Shown here: positions 1 to 5,231 of the stretch, piece after piece
How the letters are laid out: each line of letters opens with the position of its first letter
Numbering within the stretch: position 1 is the first letter of the stretch
From: JBILVQ01 sp044370375
Lineage (GTDB): Bacteria > Bacteroidota > Bacteroidia > UBA4408
NCBI GenBank assembly: GCA_044370375.1
Contig: JBILVQ010000214.1
Span: forward strand, 1-5,231
DNA: 5,231 bases
Direction: 5' to 3'
The notes under the pieces: model-generated
What the model was told of the DNA's origin: nothing
The model's input: only the letters and a program-made list of their open reading frames with translations
Database searches by the model: none
Made by a program: the position numbers and the translations under genes

Positions 1-180
1 TGTGTACACCTCACATTTTAGCATGATTTTATTCAGCATTTTTCCTTCCGAATCTTCAATGGTGGTCTCCTCTTCGTGCGCAAAAAATAGGGTATCCTTA
101 ATGGTAGTCGTTTGGGCACTTAACTTTAGCCCAAAAAAGCATAGCAGGAATAGGATGACAGGGTACCGCAAAAAAATCAT
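1..180 (-). CDS. Secreted protein of unknown function, N-terminal part (cut by left edge)
   Basis: Reading the minus strand from the ATG at 180-178 gives 60 codons open to the window edge, so the C-terminus is missing. Residues 1-22 look like a Sec signal peptide: Arg5, a hydrophobic core at about 6-18 (PVILFLLCFFGL), then KLSA followed by Gln23, a cleavage pattern common in Bacteroidota. No lipobox cysteine is present at the cleavage site. The mature part begins QTTTIKDTLFFAHEEE and continues with acidic, polar residues, including MLNKIMLKCEV. I do not recognise the family. The signal peptide follows the ATG directly and no other in-frame ATG lies just upstream, which supports this start. 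The gene is divergent from ruvX and shares an 80-nt intergenic region with it. A periplasmic, outer-membrane or secreted location is inferred from the signal peptide only. The opposite-strand reading of this stretch has no such features. Confidence 0.72.
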   Translation of the reverse strand, partial: MIFLRYPVILFLLCFFGLKLSAQTTTIKDTLFFAHEEETTIEDSEGKMLNKIMLKCEVYT

Positions 181-184
181 TACC

Positions 185-192
185 CAAAAGTA
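185..192 (-). promoter_or_regulatory. Candidate Bacteroidota -7 promoter element (TACTTTTG)
   Basis: Read on the minus strand this is TACTTTTG, an exact match to the Bacteroidota sigma-factor -7 consensus TAnnTTTG. It lies only 4 nt upstream of the ATG at 180 of the secreted-protein gene. No convincing -33 TTTG is seen about 19 nt further upstream. If used, the transcript would be leaderless or nearly so. A chance match in A/T-rich DNA is possible. Confidence 0.35.
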
Positions 193-244
193 ATTCCTTT
201 TTTGTATTTGACAGTCTTCATGAAGGTTTTTTTTAGAATAGGAT

Positions 245-252
245 TACCTTTG
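245..252 (+). promoter_or_regulatory. Candidate Bacteroidota -7 promoter element for ruvX (TACCTTTG)
   Basis: TACCTTTG matches the TAnnTTTG -7 consensus exactly and sits 8 nt before the ruvX ATG at 261. The position expected for the -33 TTTG (about 222-225) reads GAAG, so the upstream half is missing or poor. Initiation a few bases after the motif would leave a 5' leader of only a few nucleotides. It would be the natural promoter for ruvX, def and the lipoprotein gene, since nothing else in the 80-nt divergent region looks better. Confidence 0.45.
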
Positions 253-260
253 TAAACTGA

Positions 261-683
261 ATGAAGGCAAGAATAATGGCATTGGATTATGGAATGAAAA
301 GAACCGGCATTGCTGTATCCGACCCGATGCAAATGATTGCCAGTGGTTTGGAAACGGTTGAAACGCGTAAATTGATTCCTTTTTTGAAACAATATTTTTT
401 GAAAGAAGTTGTTCAAGAATTGGTTATTGGCGAACCCAACAACCGCGAAGTGTCTGAAAATGAGTTAAATATTCAAACCTTTATTCAGGAGCTCAAGGGT
501 AATTTTCCTGATTTACCCATCCGAAGAATGGATGAAAGATTTACCTCCAAAATGGCTCTTTACGAAATTAAAAATTCAGGATTAAAAAAGAAAGACCGCA
601 GGGAAAAGAGTCTGGTTGATAAAATCAGCGCCACTTTAATTCTTCGCGATTATTTGCAATACAGAAGTCCATCAAGTCTATGA
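261..683 (+). CDS. ruvX: RuvX/YqgF-family protein (putative Holliday junction resolvase / pre-16S rRNA nuclease)
   Basis: A 140-residue protein, the usual length for the family, with an RNase H-like fold. Family motifs appear in order. The N-terminal strand ARIMALDYGMKRTGIAVSDP carries the first acidic residue, Asp9. VIGEP at 55-59 matches the usual VVGLP strand. MDERFTS at 90-96 carries Glu92. The C-terminal helix VDKISATLILRDYL carries Asp120. These acidic residues are the expected metal-binding set, so the protein looks active. Family members are annotated as putative Holliday junction resolvases, and E. coli YqgF is linked to 5' processing of pre-16S rRNA; the sequence cannot separate these roles. 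The ATG at 261 is preferred over the internal ATG at 276 because the family's M-x-R-I start is retained. The stop overlaps the def start as ATGA, so the two are probably co-transcribed and translationally coupled. No Shine-Dalgarno sequence is visible. Confidence 0.95.
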   Translation: MKARIMALDYGMKRTGIAVSDPMQMIASGLETVETRKLIPFLKQYFLKEVVQELVIGEPNNREVSENELNIQTFIQELKGNFPDLPIRRMDERFTSKMALYEIKNSGLKKKDRREKSLVDKISATLILRDYLQYRSPSSL

Positions 684-1234
684 TTTTACCCATTGTTGCC
701 TACGGTGACCCCGTACTAAAGAAAAAAGCCACTGAAATCGGACCCGATTACCCCGATTTACAAAAGCTGATTGATAACATGTTCGAAACCATGTATCATG
801 CCAATGGTGTTGGCTTGGCTGCACCGCAAATAGGCCGTTCCATCCGTTTGTTCATTGTGGATGCTTCTCCTTTTGAAGAACAAGAGCCGGAACTCAAGGA
901 TTTTGTTCAAGTTTTTATTAACCCCGAAATTGTAAGCGAAGAGGGCACTGAATGGACCTTTAATGAAGGCTGTTTAAGCATTCCGGGCATCAGGGAAGAT
1001 GTTGACCGAAAGCCAACCCTCCTGTTGCGCTATTATGATGAACACTTTGATTTTTACGAAGAAGAGTTCAGCGGATTGGCCGCCAGGGTTATTCAGCATG
1101 AGTACGACCACATTGAGGGTAAATTATTTGTTGACAGAATTGGGAGCTTTAAACGAACCATGATCAGCGGCAAGTTAAAAGACATCAGCAAAGGAAAAGT
1201 GGACATAGATTATAAAATGAAATTTCCGAAATAA
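680..1234 (+). CDS. def: Peptide deformylase
   Basis: A 184-residue cytoplasmic metalloenzyme that removes the formyl group from the N-terminal methionine of new proteins. All three family motifs are intact: GVGLAAPQ at 43-50 with Gln50, EGCLSIPG at 96-103 with metal ligand Cys98, and QHEYDH at 139-144 with ligands His140 and His144 and catalytic Glu141. The metal is expected to be iron or a similar divalent ion. Between motifs I and II there is an acidic stretch (SPFEEQEPELKDF, about 63-75), a plausible surface loop insertion. The start ATG overlaps the ruvX stop by 4 nt, and the reading MILPIVAYGDPVL fits the family's conserved start (usually I-x-x-Y-G-x-P-x-L), so this start is secure. The downstream lipoprotein gene begins 7 nt after the stop, consistent with one operon. 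Confidence 0.97.
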   Translation: MILPIVAYGDPVLKKKATEIGPDYPDLQKLIDNMFETMYHANGVGLAAPQIGRSIRLFIVDASPFEEQEPELKDFVQVFINPEIVSEEGTEWTFNEGCLSIPGIREDVDRKPTLLLRYYDEHFDFYEEEFSGLAARVIQHEYDHIEGKLFVDRIGSFKRTMISGKLKDISKGKVDIDYKMKFPK

Positions 1235-1241
1235 AATCAAC

Positions 1242-1814
1242 ATGAAGCAACTAATTCAACTAGGTTTTTGCGCCATTTTGGCGATGGCTGTTTTCTCTTG
1301 CAACGACCAAAAGGAAGGGCAGACCAATGGTACAAAGCTCAATAAAGAACAAGCCAGGGTGCGCTATCTGGCCATCATCGATTCATTAGAAACCAAAGCG
1401 TTGGCCAAAAAAAATGAGCCCATTAATTCTGCCCTCGGTTTTTCTTTGGTAAAATTTTATGCAGAGTTTGCCGATCATTATGCCGATGACCCCAAAAGCC
1501 CTGAGTATTTATTCAAAGCCGGTGATATCAGCAGCAACCTAAATGCGGCTCAGCCTGCCATTGAGTATTATAAAAAAATCACCGAAAAGTATCCCCAATA
1601 TGAAAAGGCTCCGCTTGCCTTGTTTTTACAAGGCTTTATCTATGAAAATCAGCTGAACGATACCGCCAGTGCCGGAAAAATTTACCGCGAGGTAATTGTT
1701 AAATATCCCGGTACACAGGTAGCCAAAGATGCAGCGGCCAGCATCCAACATTTGGGTAAAACCCCTGAACAATTGATTCAGGAATTTGAAAAAATGCAAG
1801 GAAAGGGAGCCTGA
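1242..1814 (+). CDS. Lipoprotein with tetratricopeptide-like repeats
   Basis: A 190-residue protein. Residues 1-19 form a lipoprotein signal peptide (Lys2, hydrophobic QLGFCAILAMAVFS), with Cys20 as the probable lipidated residue. The lipobox VFSC is looser than the enterobacterial consensus, as is usual in Bacteroidota. The mature region carries helix-turn-helix repeats of TPR type. These include PKSPEYLFKAGDISSNLN (about 84-101), AIEYYKKITEKYP (106-118), APLALFLQGFIYENQLND (123-140) and AGKIYREVIVKYPGTQVAKDA (144-164, shown as approximate repeat limits). The KYP turns that close repeats resemble those in YbgF/BamD-like envelope TPR proteins. The last 20 residues are probably helical (EQLIQEFEKMQGKG). 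A role as an envelope protein-protein interaction scaffold is inferred; no enzymatic motif is present. It lies 7 nt after def, so it is probably co-transcribed. An A-rich stretch without a Shine-Dalgarno sequence precedes the ATG. Confidence 0.85.
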   Translation: MKQLIQLGFCAILAMAVFSCNDQKEGQTNGTKLNKEQARVRYLAIIDSLETKALAKKNEPINSALGFSLVKFYAEFADHYADDPKSPEYLFKAGDISSNLNAAQPAIEYYKKITEKYPQYEKAPLALFLQGFIYENQLNDTASAGKIYREVIVKYPGTQVAKDAAASIQHLGKTPEQLIQEFEKMQGKGA

Positions 1815-1902
1815 TAACCTTTTTATTGCCCCGATTAGCGAATAAAAACCAACAAAAATGGCTAATTTGGCCAAAAAATTACCGTAAGCAATTCAATCCA
1901 TT

Positions 1903-3312
1903 ATGACAAAAATAAAATTTGGTACCGACGGTTGGCGAGCAATTATTGCCGAAGATTTTACCGTAAAAAATGTAGCAAGGGTTTCTGAAGCTACCGCTGT
2001 TTGGCTGAAAAAGAATTTTTCTCAGCCTTGCTCTGTTGTGGTAGGCCACGATTGCCGCTTTGCCGGTGAGCTCTTTGCCGAAACTGTTGCTAAGGTAATG
2101 GCATCACATGGGATTAAAGTTTTTTTAGCCAAAGACTTTGTTTCAACACCCATGATTTCGTTGGGTACCGTAAGGACAAAATCTGCGCTGGGTATCATCA
2201 TTACCGCCAGCCACAATCCTCCGGCTTACAATGGCTTTAAATTAAAAGGCTCATACGGTGGTCCGCTGGTTCCAGAGCAGGTGCAGGAGATTGAAGATAT
2301 TATTGCAGACGATTGCAAGGTTAATCTCACCGAGAAAAGCGTAAAGGATTTAACCGCTGAAGGAAAAATCGAATTTATCGACCTTGAAACCATGTATTGC
2401 GACCATGCTGCTGCCAGCTTTGATCTGGAAGCCATCCGCAATTCAGGTTTAACTTTTGCCTATGATGCCATGTATGGTGCCGGACAAAATGTAATCAGAA
2501 GGCTCTTGCCCGATACTACTTTCCTGCATTGCGAATACAATCCTTCTTTTGACGGCCAAGCCCCTGAGCCTATCCACAAAAACCTGCTTGAGTTTTCTGA
2601 AATGATAAAATTAGCCGGTGATATTGATTGTGGATTAGCAACAGATGGTGATGCTGATCGCATTGGTTTGTATGACCATGAAGGCAACTTTGTAGATTCA
2701 CACCATATCATTCTGCTGCTTATTCATTATTTGGTGAAATACAAGAAAATGAATGGAAAGGTTTGTACAGCTTTCTCTACCACTGTAAAAATCAAAAACA
2801 TGTGCGCCCATTACAACCTACCGCTTGAGGTGGTTAAAATCGGGTTCAAATACATTTGTGGCATCATGATCAAAGAGGATGTTTTGATTGGAGGAGAGGA
2901 GTCAGGAGGAATTGCTATCAAGGGACATATTCCTGAGCGGGATGGGGTTTGGATGGGTTTGGTGATTTTCGAATTTATGGCCAAAACCGGAAAATCGTTG
3001 AGGGAATTAATCGATGAGGTTTATGCTATTACCGGTCCCTTTGCATTTGAAAGAAATGATTTACACATCAAGGAAGACCTAAAAAATGCCATTGTTAAAA
3101 AGTGTAAGGAAGGACAGTATGCAGCTTTCGGGCCACATAAAGTAATGAGAACCGAAGACCTTGATGGTTGGAAGTATTTCCTGAACGAAAATGAATGGAT
3201 CATGATCAGGGCTTCCGGCACAGAGCCTGTGTTGCGAACTTATGCAGAATCCGATTCAAAAGACCATGCCTTGGCAATTCTGGAAGATGTTAAGAAAGTA
3301 TTGTTGAATTAA
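1903..3312 (+). CDS. Phosphoglucomutase/phosphomannomutase family protein (alpha-D-phosphohexomutase)
   Basis: A 469-residue cytoplasmic enzyme that interconverts hexose 1- and 6-phosphates through a phosphoserine and a bisphosphate intermediate. All four family signatures are intact: FGTDGWR at 6-12; the active-site serine loop TASHNPP at 101-107 with Ser103; the Mg-binding loop DGDADR at 248-253 (Asp248, Asp250, Asp252); the sugar-specificity loop GGEESGG at 330-336; and the phosphate-binding loop RASGTEP at 436-442. GEESGG is the form I associate with glucose-preferring mutases; PMM/PGM enzymes tend to have GEMSGH, and GlmM has GEQSGH. Phosphoglucomutase is therefore the best guess, but mannose activity cannot be excluded, so I give no symbol. 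It starts 88 nt after the lipoprotein gene; I found no clear -7 motif in that gap, so read-through from ruvX or a weak own promoter are both possible. A strong terminator follows. Confidence 0.93.
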   Translation: MTKIKFGTDGWRAIIAEDFTVKNVARVSEATAVWLKKNFSQPCSVVVGHDCRFAGELFAETVAKVMASHGIKVFLAKDFVSTPMISLGTVRTKSALGIIITASHNPPAYNGFKLKGSYGGPLVPEQVQEIEDIIADDCKVNLTEKSVKDLTAEGKIEFIDLETMYCDHAAASFDLEAIRNSGLTFAYDAMYGAGQNVIRRLLPDTTFLHCEYNPSFDGQAPEPIHKNLLEFSEMIKLAGDIDCGLATDGDADRIGLYDHEGNFVDSHHIILLLIHYLVKYKKMNGKVCTAFSTTVKIKNMCAHYNLPLEVVKIGFKYICGIMIKEDVLIGGEESGGIAIKGHIPERDGVWMGLVIFEFMAKTGKSLRELIDEVYAITGPFAFERNDLHIKEDLKNAIVKKCKEGQYAAFGPHKVMRTEDLDGWKYFLNENEWIMIRASGTEPVLRTYAESDSKDHALAILEDVKKVLLN

Positions 3313-3338
3313 GCAATTACGCTTATTTGCTACCAAAT

Positions 3339-3374
3339 AAAAAAGGGGATCATTGATGATGGTCCCCTTTTTTT
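3339..3374. terminator. Bidirectional intrinsic terminator between convergent genes
   Basis: An inverted repeat made of GGGGATCAT (3345-3353), a TGATG loop (3354-3358) and ATGGTCCCC (3359-3367) forms nine pairs, one of them T-G. It is flanked by six A (3339-3344) and seven T (3368-3374), which extend the stem and supply a U tract in either direction. It lies 26 nt past the phosphohexomutase stop and 23 nt past the stop of the convergent dihydroorotase-like gene, exactly where both transcripts should end. Confidence 0.88.
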
Positions 3375-3397
3375 GTACATTGTCCTAATCTGTAAAA

Positions 3398-4684
3398 TCA
3401 GGGAAAAAGCGTAAGTTGTTGTTTACAAAAAACACCCTCCATTTTCCCTTTAAAGCAATGGTTGAGCAGGGGAGCGTTGGCCGATTTGGATTGCTTGTTC
3501 ATTGATTGGTAAGTCCATTCTTTTTCAGGTGAAAACAAAGTAAACTCTGCCATTTTTCCTGATTCAAATACAGGAAGTTCAATGCCCAGCAACTTACGTG
3601 GTGCAGTACTCATTCTTTCTACCAACACACCAAGTGCGTCTTTCCCTAAAACTTCGTAAGCCTGCAGAAAGGCTGTTTCAATTTGTGAGGCTCCAAATGA
3701 AGCCAAATCAAATTCCTTTACTTTTTTCTCATGTTCCTTAGGGGTATGGTCGGAGCAAATGATGTCAATAATACCCTCCTTCACGCCACGGATAAGAGCA
3801 AGGCGGTCCGCTTCGGTTCTGAGTGGGGGTTTCACTTTAAAATTACTATCGAAATTTTCAAGGGCACCCTCATTAAACATCAAATGAAGGGCGTGCACAT
3901 CGCAGGTTACCTTAGTGCCTGCCGCTTTTGCTTTGGCAATCAAATCAACAGATCTGGCGCTCGAAATTCCACCCAAATGGATGTGGCAATCGTAGAAAGA
4001 AGCTAAATCAAGATCTCGGCTCACCATTAATTCCTCCGAAAGCGAGGGTATTCCCTTCAAACCGTTGAAGGTACTTACTTTGCCCTCGTGCATTTTACCT
4101 CCGTGTGAAAGTTGTTTGGTATCGGGTAATTGAATTATTTTTTTGTTGAAACCACGTGCATAAAGCAAAGCGCGCATCAACAGGTGCGGATCGTCTATGG
4201 CATTTTTATGGTCGGTGAAGGCGATTGCTCCTGACAAGGCCATGTCATACAATTCGGCCAGCTCCTTTCCTTCGGTTTTCAGGCTAACTGCCCCCAAAGG
4301 AAAAACATGAACCGGCAATGCTTGACCTTTGTTCCGAATATATTCTACCATTGATTTGTTGTCGGTAACAGGAGCGCCATTGGGGTTAACGGCCACTGCT
4401 GTAAATCCGCCCATTGCTGCTGCTCTTGCGCCAGTGTTTAGGTCTTCATCTTCCTCAAGGCCGGGATCACCAAAAGAGGCTCTTAGGTCCATGAATCCCG
4501 GCAGGAGAAGGGTGCCTTCTAAATCCAAGCCTTCTGGGTCATTAGCAGCGTCCCTTGCTTCATGGATTTGAAGCATCCCGCTTTTGATCAGGAGATTACA
4601 TTTTTTTTGATGAAAAGATGAACCCGGAAAGAAAACATGCAGGTTCTTGAGATAAATGGGCTCAGCAGGATTTAAGAAAGCCAT
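3398..4684 (-). CDS. Dihydroorotase-family protein (PyrC-like) with degenerate metal site
   Basis: A 428-residue amidohydrolase-superfamily protein most like dihydroorotases, which close carbamoyl-aspartate to dihydroorotate in pyrimidine synthesis. Family landmarks are LLPGFMD (60-66), ARAAAMGGFT (86-95), NPNGAP (100-105), GAIAFTD (152-158), VKPPLR (284-289), SDHTPKEHEK (311-320) and PRKLLG (362-367). However, the metal-binding HxH after PGF(I/M)D is replaced by R68-A-S70. The substrate Arg of HLREPG is Gly72. The HCED histidine reads LPD (186-188), and the QHVST histidine aligns with Gly239. Asp158 and Asp312 remain. The protein is therefore probably not a normal dihydroorotase; it resembles the non-catalytic PyrC' type that partners aspartate transcarbamoylase in Pseudomonas, and a PyrC-like paralogue I recall as widespread in Bacteroidota. 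A longer in-frame reading begins at 4744, but ATG 4684 is preferred because family similarity starts there. It overlaps the upstream BatA-like gene by 13 nt, suggesting co-transcription. Confidence 0.88.
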   Translation of the reverse strand: MAFLNPAEPIYLKNLHVFFPGSSFHQKKCNLLIKSGMLQIHEARDAANDPEGLDLEGTLLLPGFMDLRASFGDPGLEEDEDLNTGARAAAMGGFTAVAVNPNGAPVTDNKSMVEYIRNKGQALPVHVFPLGAVSLKTEGKELAELYDMALSGAIAFTDHKNAIDDPHLLMRALLYARGFNKKIIQLPDTKQLSHGGKMHEGKVSTFNGLKGIPSLSEELMVSRDLDLASFYDCHIHLGGISSARSVDLIAKAKAAGTKVTCDVHALHLMFNEGALENFDSNFKVKPPLRTEADRLALIRGVKEGIIDIICSDHTPKEHEKKVKEFDLASFGASQIETAFLQAYEVLGKDALGVLVERMSTAPRKLLGIELPVFESGKMAEFTLFSPEKEWTYQSMNKQSKSANAPLLNHCFKGKMEGVFCKQQLTLFP

Positions 4685-5231
4685 CGAAGCAAAATAATTT
4701 CCAAAGTAATGAAAATAAGTGCAATGATAATACAGAATTTCCACAAACTTGTACCTTCATTTAATTCCTTGATGGTTTGGTTGAGGCTTCCTTCCGGCCC
4801 ACTGATGACTTCAACGCGTTCAAAACCTGCATCGGTAAAGGTACTTTTGATTTTTCCGGCCGGCAAAAACTCATGCGAAGACTCTCTTCGATCGTAATTG
4901 AAGCTCAATGGTTTCAGCGAATCATTGTTTTGATTTAGCAGTAAAAAATTGCCATCCTGCTTTATTTGCCCATAAAAATTAACCTTTGTTTCAAATCCTG
5001 ATTTTCGGATGGATGGAATGAAATCGGTTTTGTTATTCAACCCTTTCAAATGCAGAATATCTTCTCTTTTTTGTGAGGAATTGCGCACCCCGATTTGTTG
5101 TTCTTTACCCAGGGTATAATACAAATTACCTGTGTTTTTGCTAAACAAGGCCATGTTAAAGAGGGAAGGGACAAAAAGGGCGTGTCGATGGAAGTTACCA
5201 AACAAATCATCGGCCGCCACGGCAGAATAAT
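4672..5231 (-). CDS. BatA-like membrane protein, C-terminal part (cut by right edge)
   Basis: The minus-strand frame is open from the window edge to a TAA at 4674-4672, giving 185 visible residues. The GTG at 5220 is internal (read-through YSAVAADDLF), so the true start lies outside. Visible residues 13-28, FHRHALFVPSLFNMAL, resemble a stretch I recall from Bacteroidota BatA-domain proteins. The middle looks like mixed beta structure with little recognisable motif. The C-terminus ends in a hydrophobic helix at about 164-181 (FCIIIALIFITLEIILL) followed by RWLS, placing the last residues in the cytoplasm. Complete relatives have N-terminal BatA membrane helices and sometimes a von Willebrand A-like domain, none of which is visible here. 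Their exact role is not established; the name comes from aerotolerance genes of Bacteroides. The last codons overlap the dihydroorotase-like start, so the two are probably co-transcribed and coupled. The family call rests on the tail and on gene order. Confidence 0.7.
   Translation of the reverse strand, partial: YSAVAADDLFGNFHRHALFVPSLFNMALFSKNTGNLYYTLGKEQQIGVRNSSQKREDILHLKGLNNKTDFIPSIRKSGFETKVNFYGQIKQDGNFLLLNQNNDSLKPLSFNYDRRESSHEFLPAGKIKSTFTDAGFERVEVISGPEGSLNQTIKELNEGTSLWKFCIIIALIFITLEIILLRWLS

Noticed and set aside
2..193. Plus-strand 63-residue open frame at the left edge
   Set aside because: It lies antisense to the signal-peptide gene on the minus strand. Its product is serine-rich with no family features and its frame crosses the divergent promoter side.
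180..416. Minus-strand 78-residue open frame inside ruvX
   Set aside because: It is antisense to the conserved ruvX N-terminus and its product has no recognisable pattern.
1866..1875. TTGGCCAA-like palindrome in the gap before the phosphohexomutase gene, as an operator
   Set aside because: It is very short, A/T-rich around the core and not associated with a recognisable promoter, so it is not distinguishable from chance.
1858..1887. Nine-codon ORF (MANLAKKLP) just upstream of the phosphohexomutase gene, as a possible leader peptide
   Set aside because: It has no repeated regulatory codons, no attenuator-like hairpin follows it, and ORFs this short are expected by chance.
3731..4571. Plus-strand open frames at 3731-4006 and 4329-4571
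   Set aside because: They are antisense shadows of the well-supported dihydroorotase-like gene and show no motifs of their own.
4685..4744. 60-nt N-terminal extension of the dihydroorotase-like protein from an upstream in-frame ATG
   Set aside because: The extra 20 residues (rich in Tyr, His and Phe) lie wholly within the BatA-like coding region, over its C-terminal membrane helix. Family similarity begins only after the ATG at 4684.
1..5231. Mobile elements, CRISPR repeats, tRNA or rRNA genes, phage or defence modules
   Set aside because: I saw no direct-repeat arrays, transposase motifs, tRNA-like cloverleaf sequences or defence-gene motifs. Base composition looks even and the genes are housekeeping types.

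Overview
The window looks like ordinary core chromosome from a member of the Bacteroidota. Several signs agree on this. Start codons lack Shine-Dalgarno sequences and follow A/T-rich stretches. TAnnTTTG-type -7 promoter motifs lie in the divergent intergenic region. There is a secreted protein with an SAQ-type signal-peptide end and a lipoprotein whose lipobox ends in FSC. The dihydroorotase-like/BatA gene pair is also of a type I recall as common in this phylum. I cannot name a genus.

Layout: (1) Positions 1-180, minus strand: the N-terminus of an unrecognised secreted protein that runs off the left edge. (2) Positions 181-260: a divergent intergenic region with a candidate -7 element very close to each start codon. 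(3) Positions 261-1814, plus strand: a tight cluster of ruvX (YqgF-family nuclease fold), def (peptide deformylase, ATGA overlap with ruvX) and a TPR-type lipoprotein starting 7 nt after def. (4) Positions 1903-3312, plus strand: a complete phosphohexomutase, most like phosphoglucomutase, 88 nt downstream of the lipoprotein gene. (5) Positions 3339-3374: a strong hairpin with A and T tracts that can end transcription from both sides. (6) Positions 3398-5231, minus strand: a dihydroorotase-family gene converging on that hairpin. Its start overlaps the end of an upstream BatA-like membrane-protein gene that is cut by the right edge.

The plus-strand genes are housekeeping functions: nucleic-acid processing, N-terminal protein maturation, a cell-envelope lipoprotein, and sugar-phosphate interconversion for glycogen and envelope precursors. 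The most notable observation is that the dihydroorotase-family protein keeps its overall family sequence but has lost the metal-binding HxH and other ligand positions. It is probably a non-catalytic paralogue, or an enzyme with altered chemistry, rather than the working PyrC. I see no mobile element, CRISPR array, RNA gene or evident new multi-gene system. No stretch longer than 300 bases lacks a gene.
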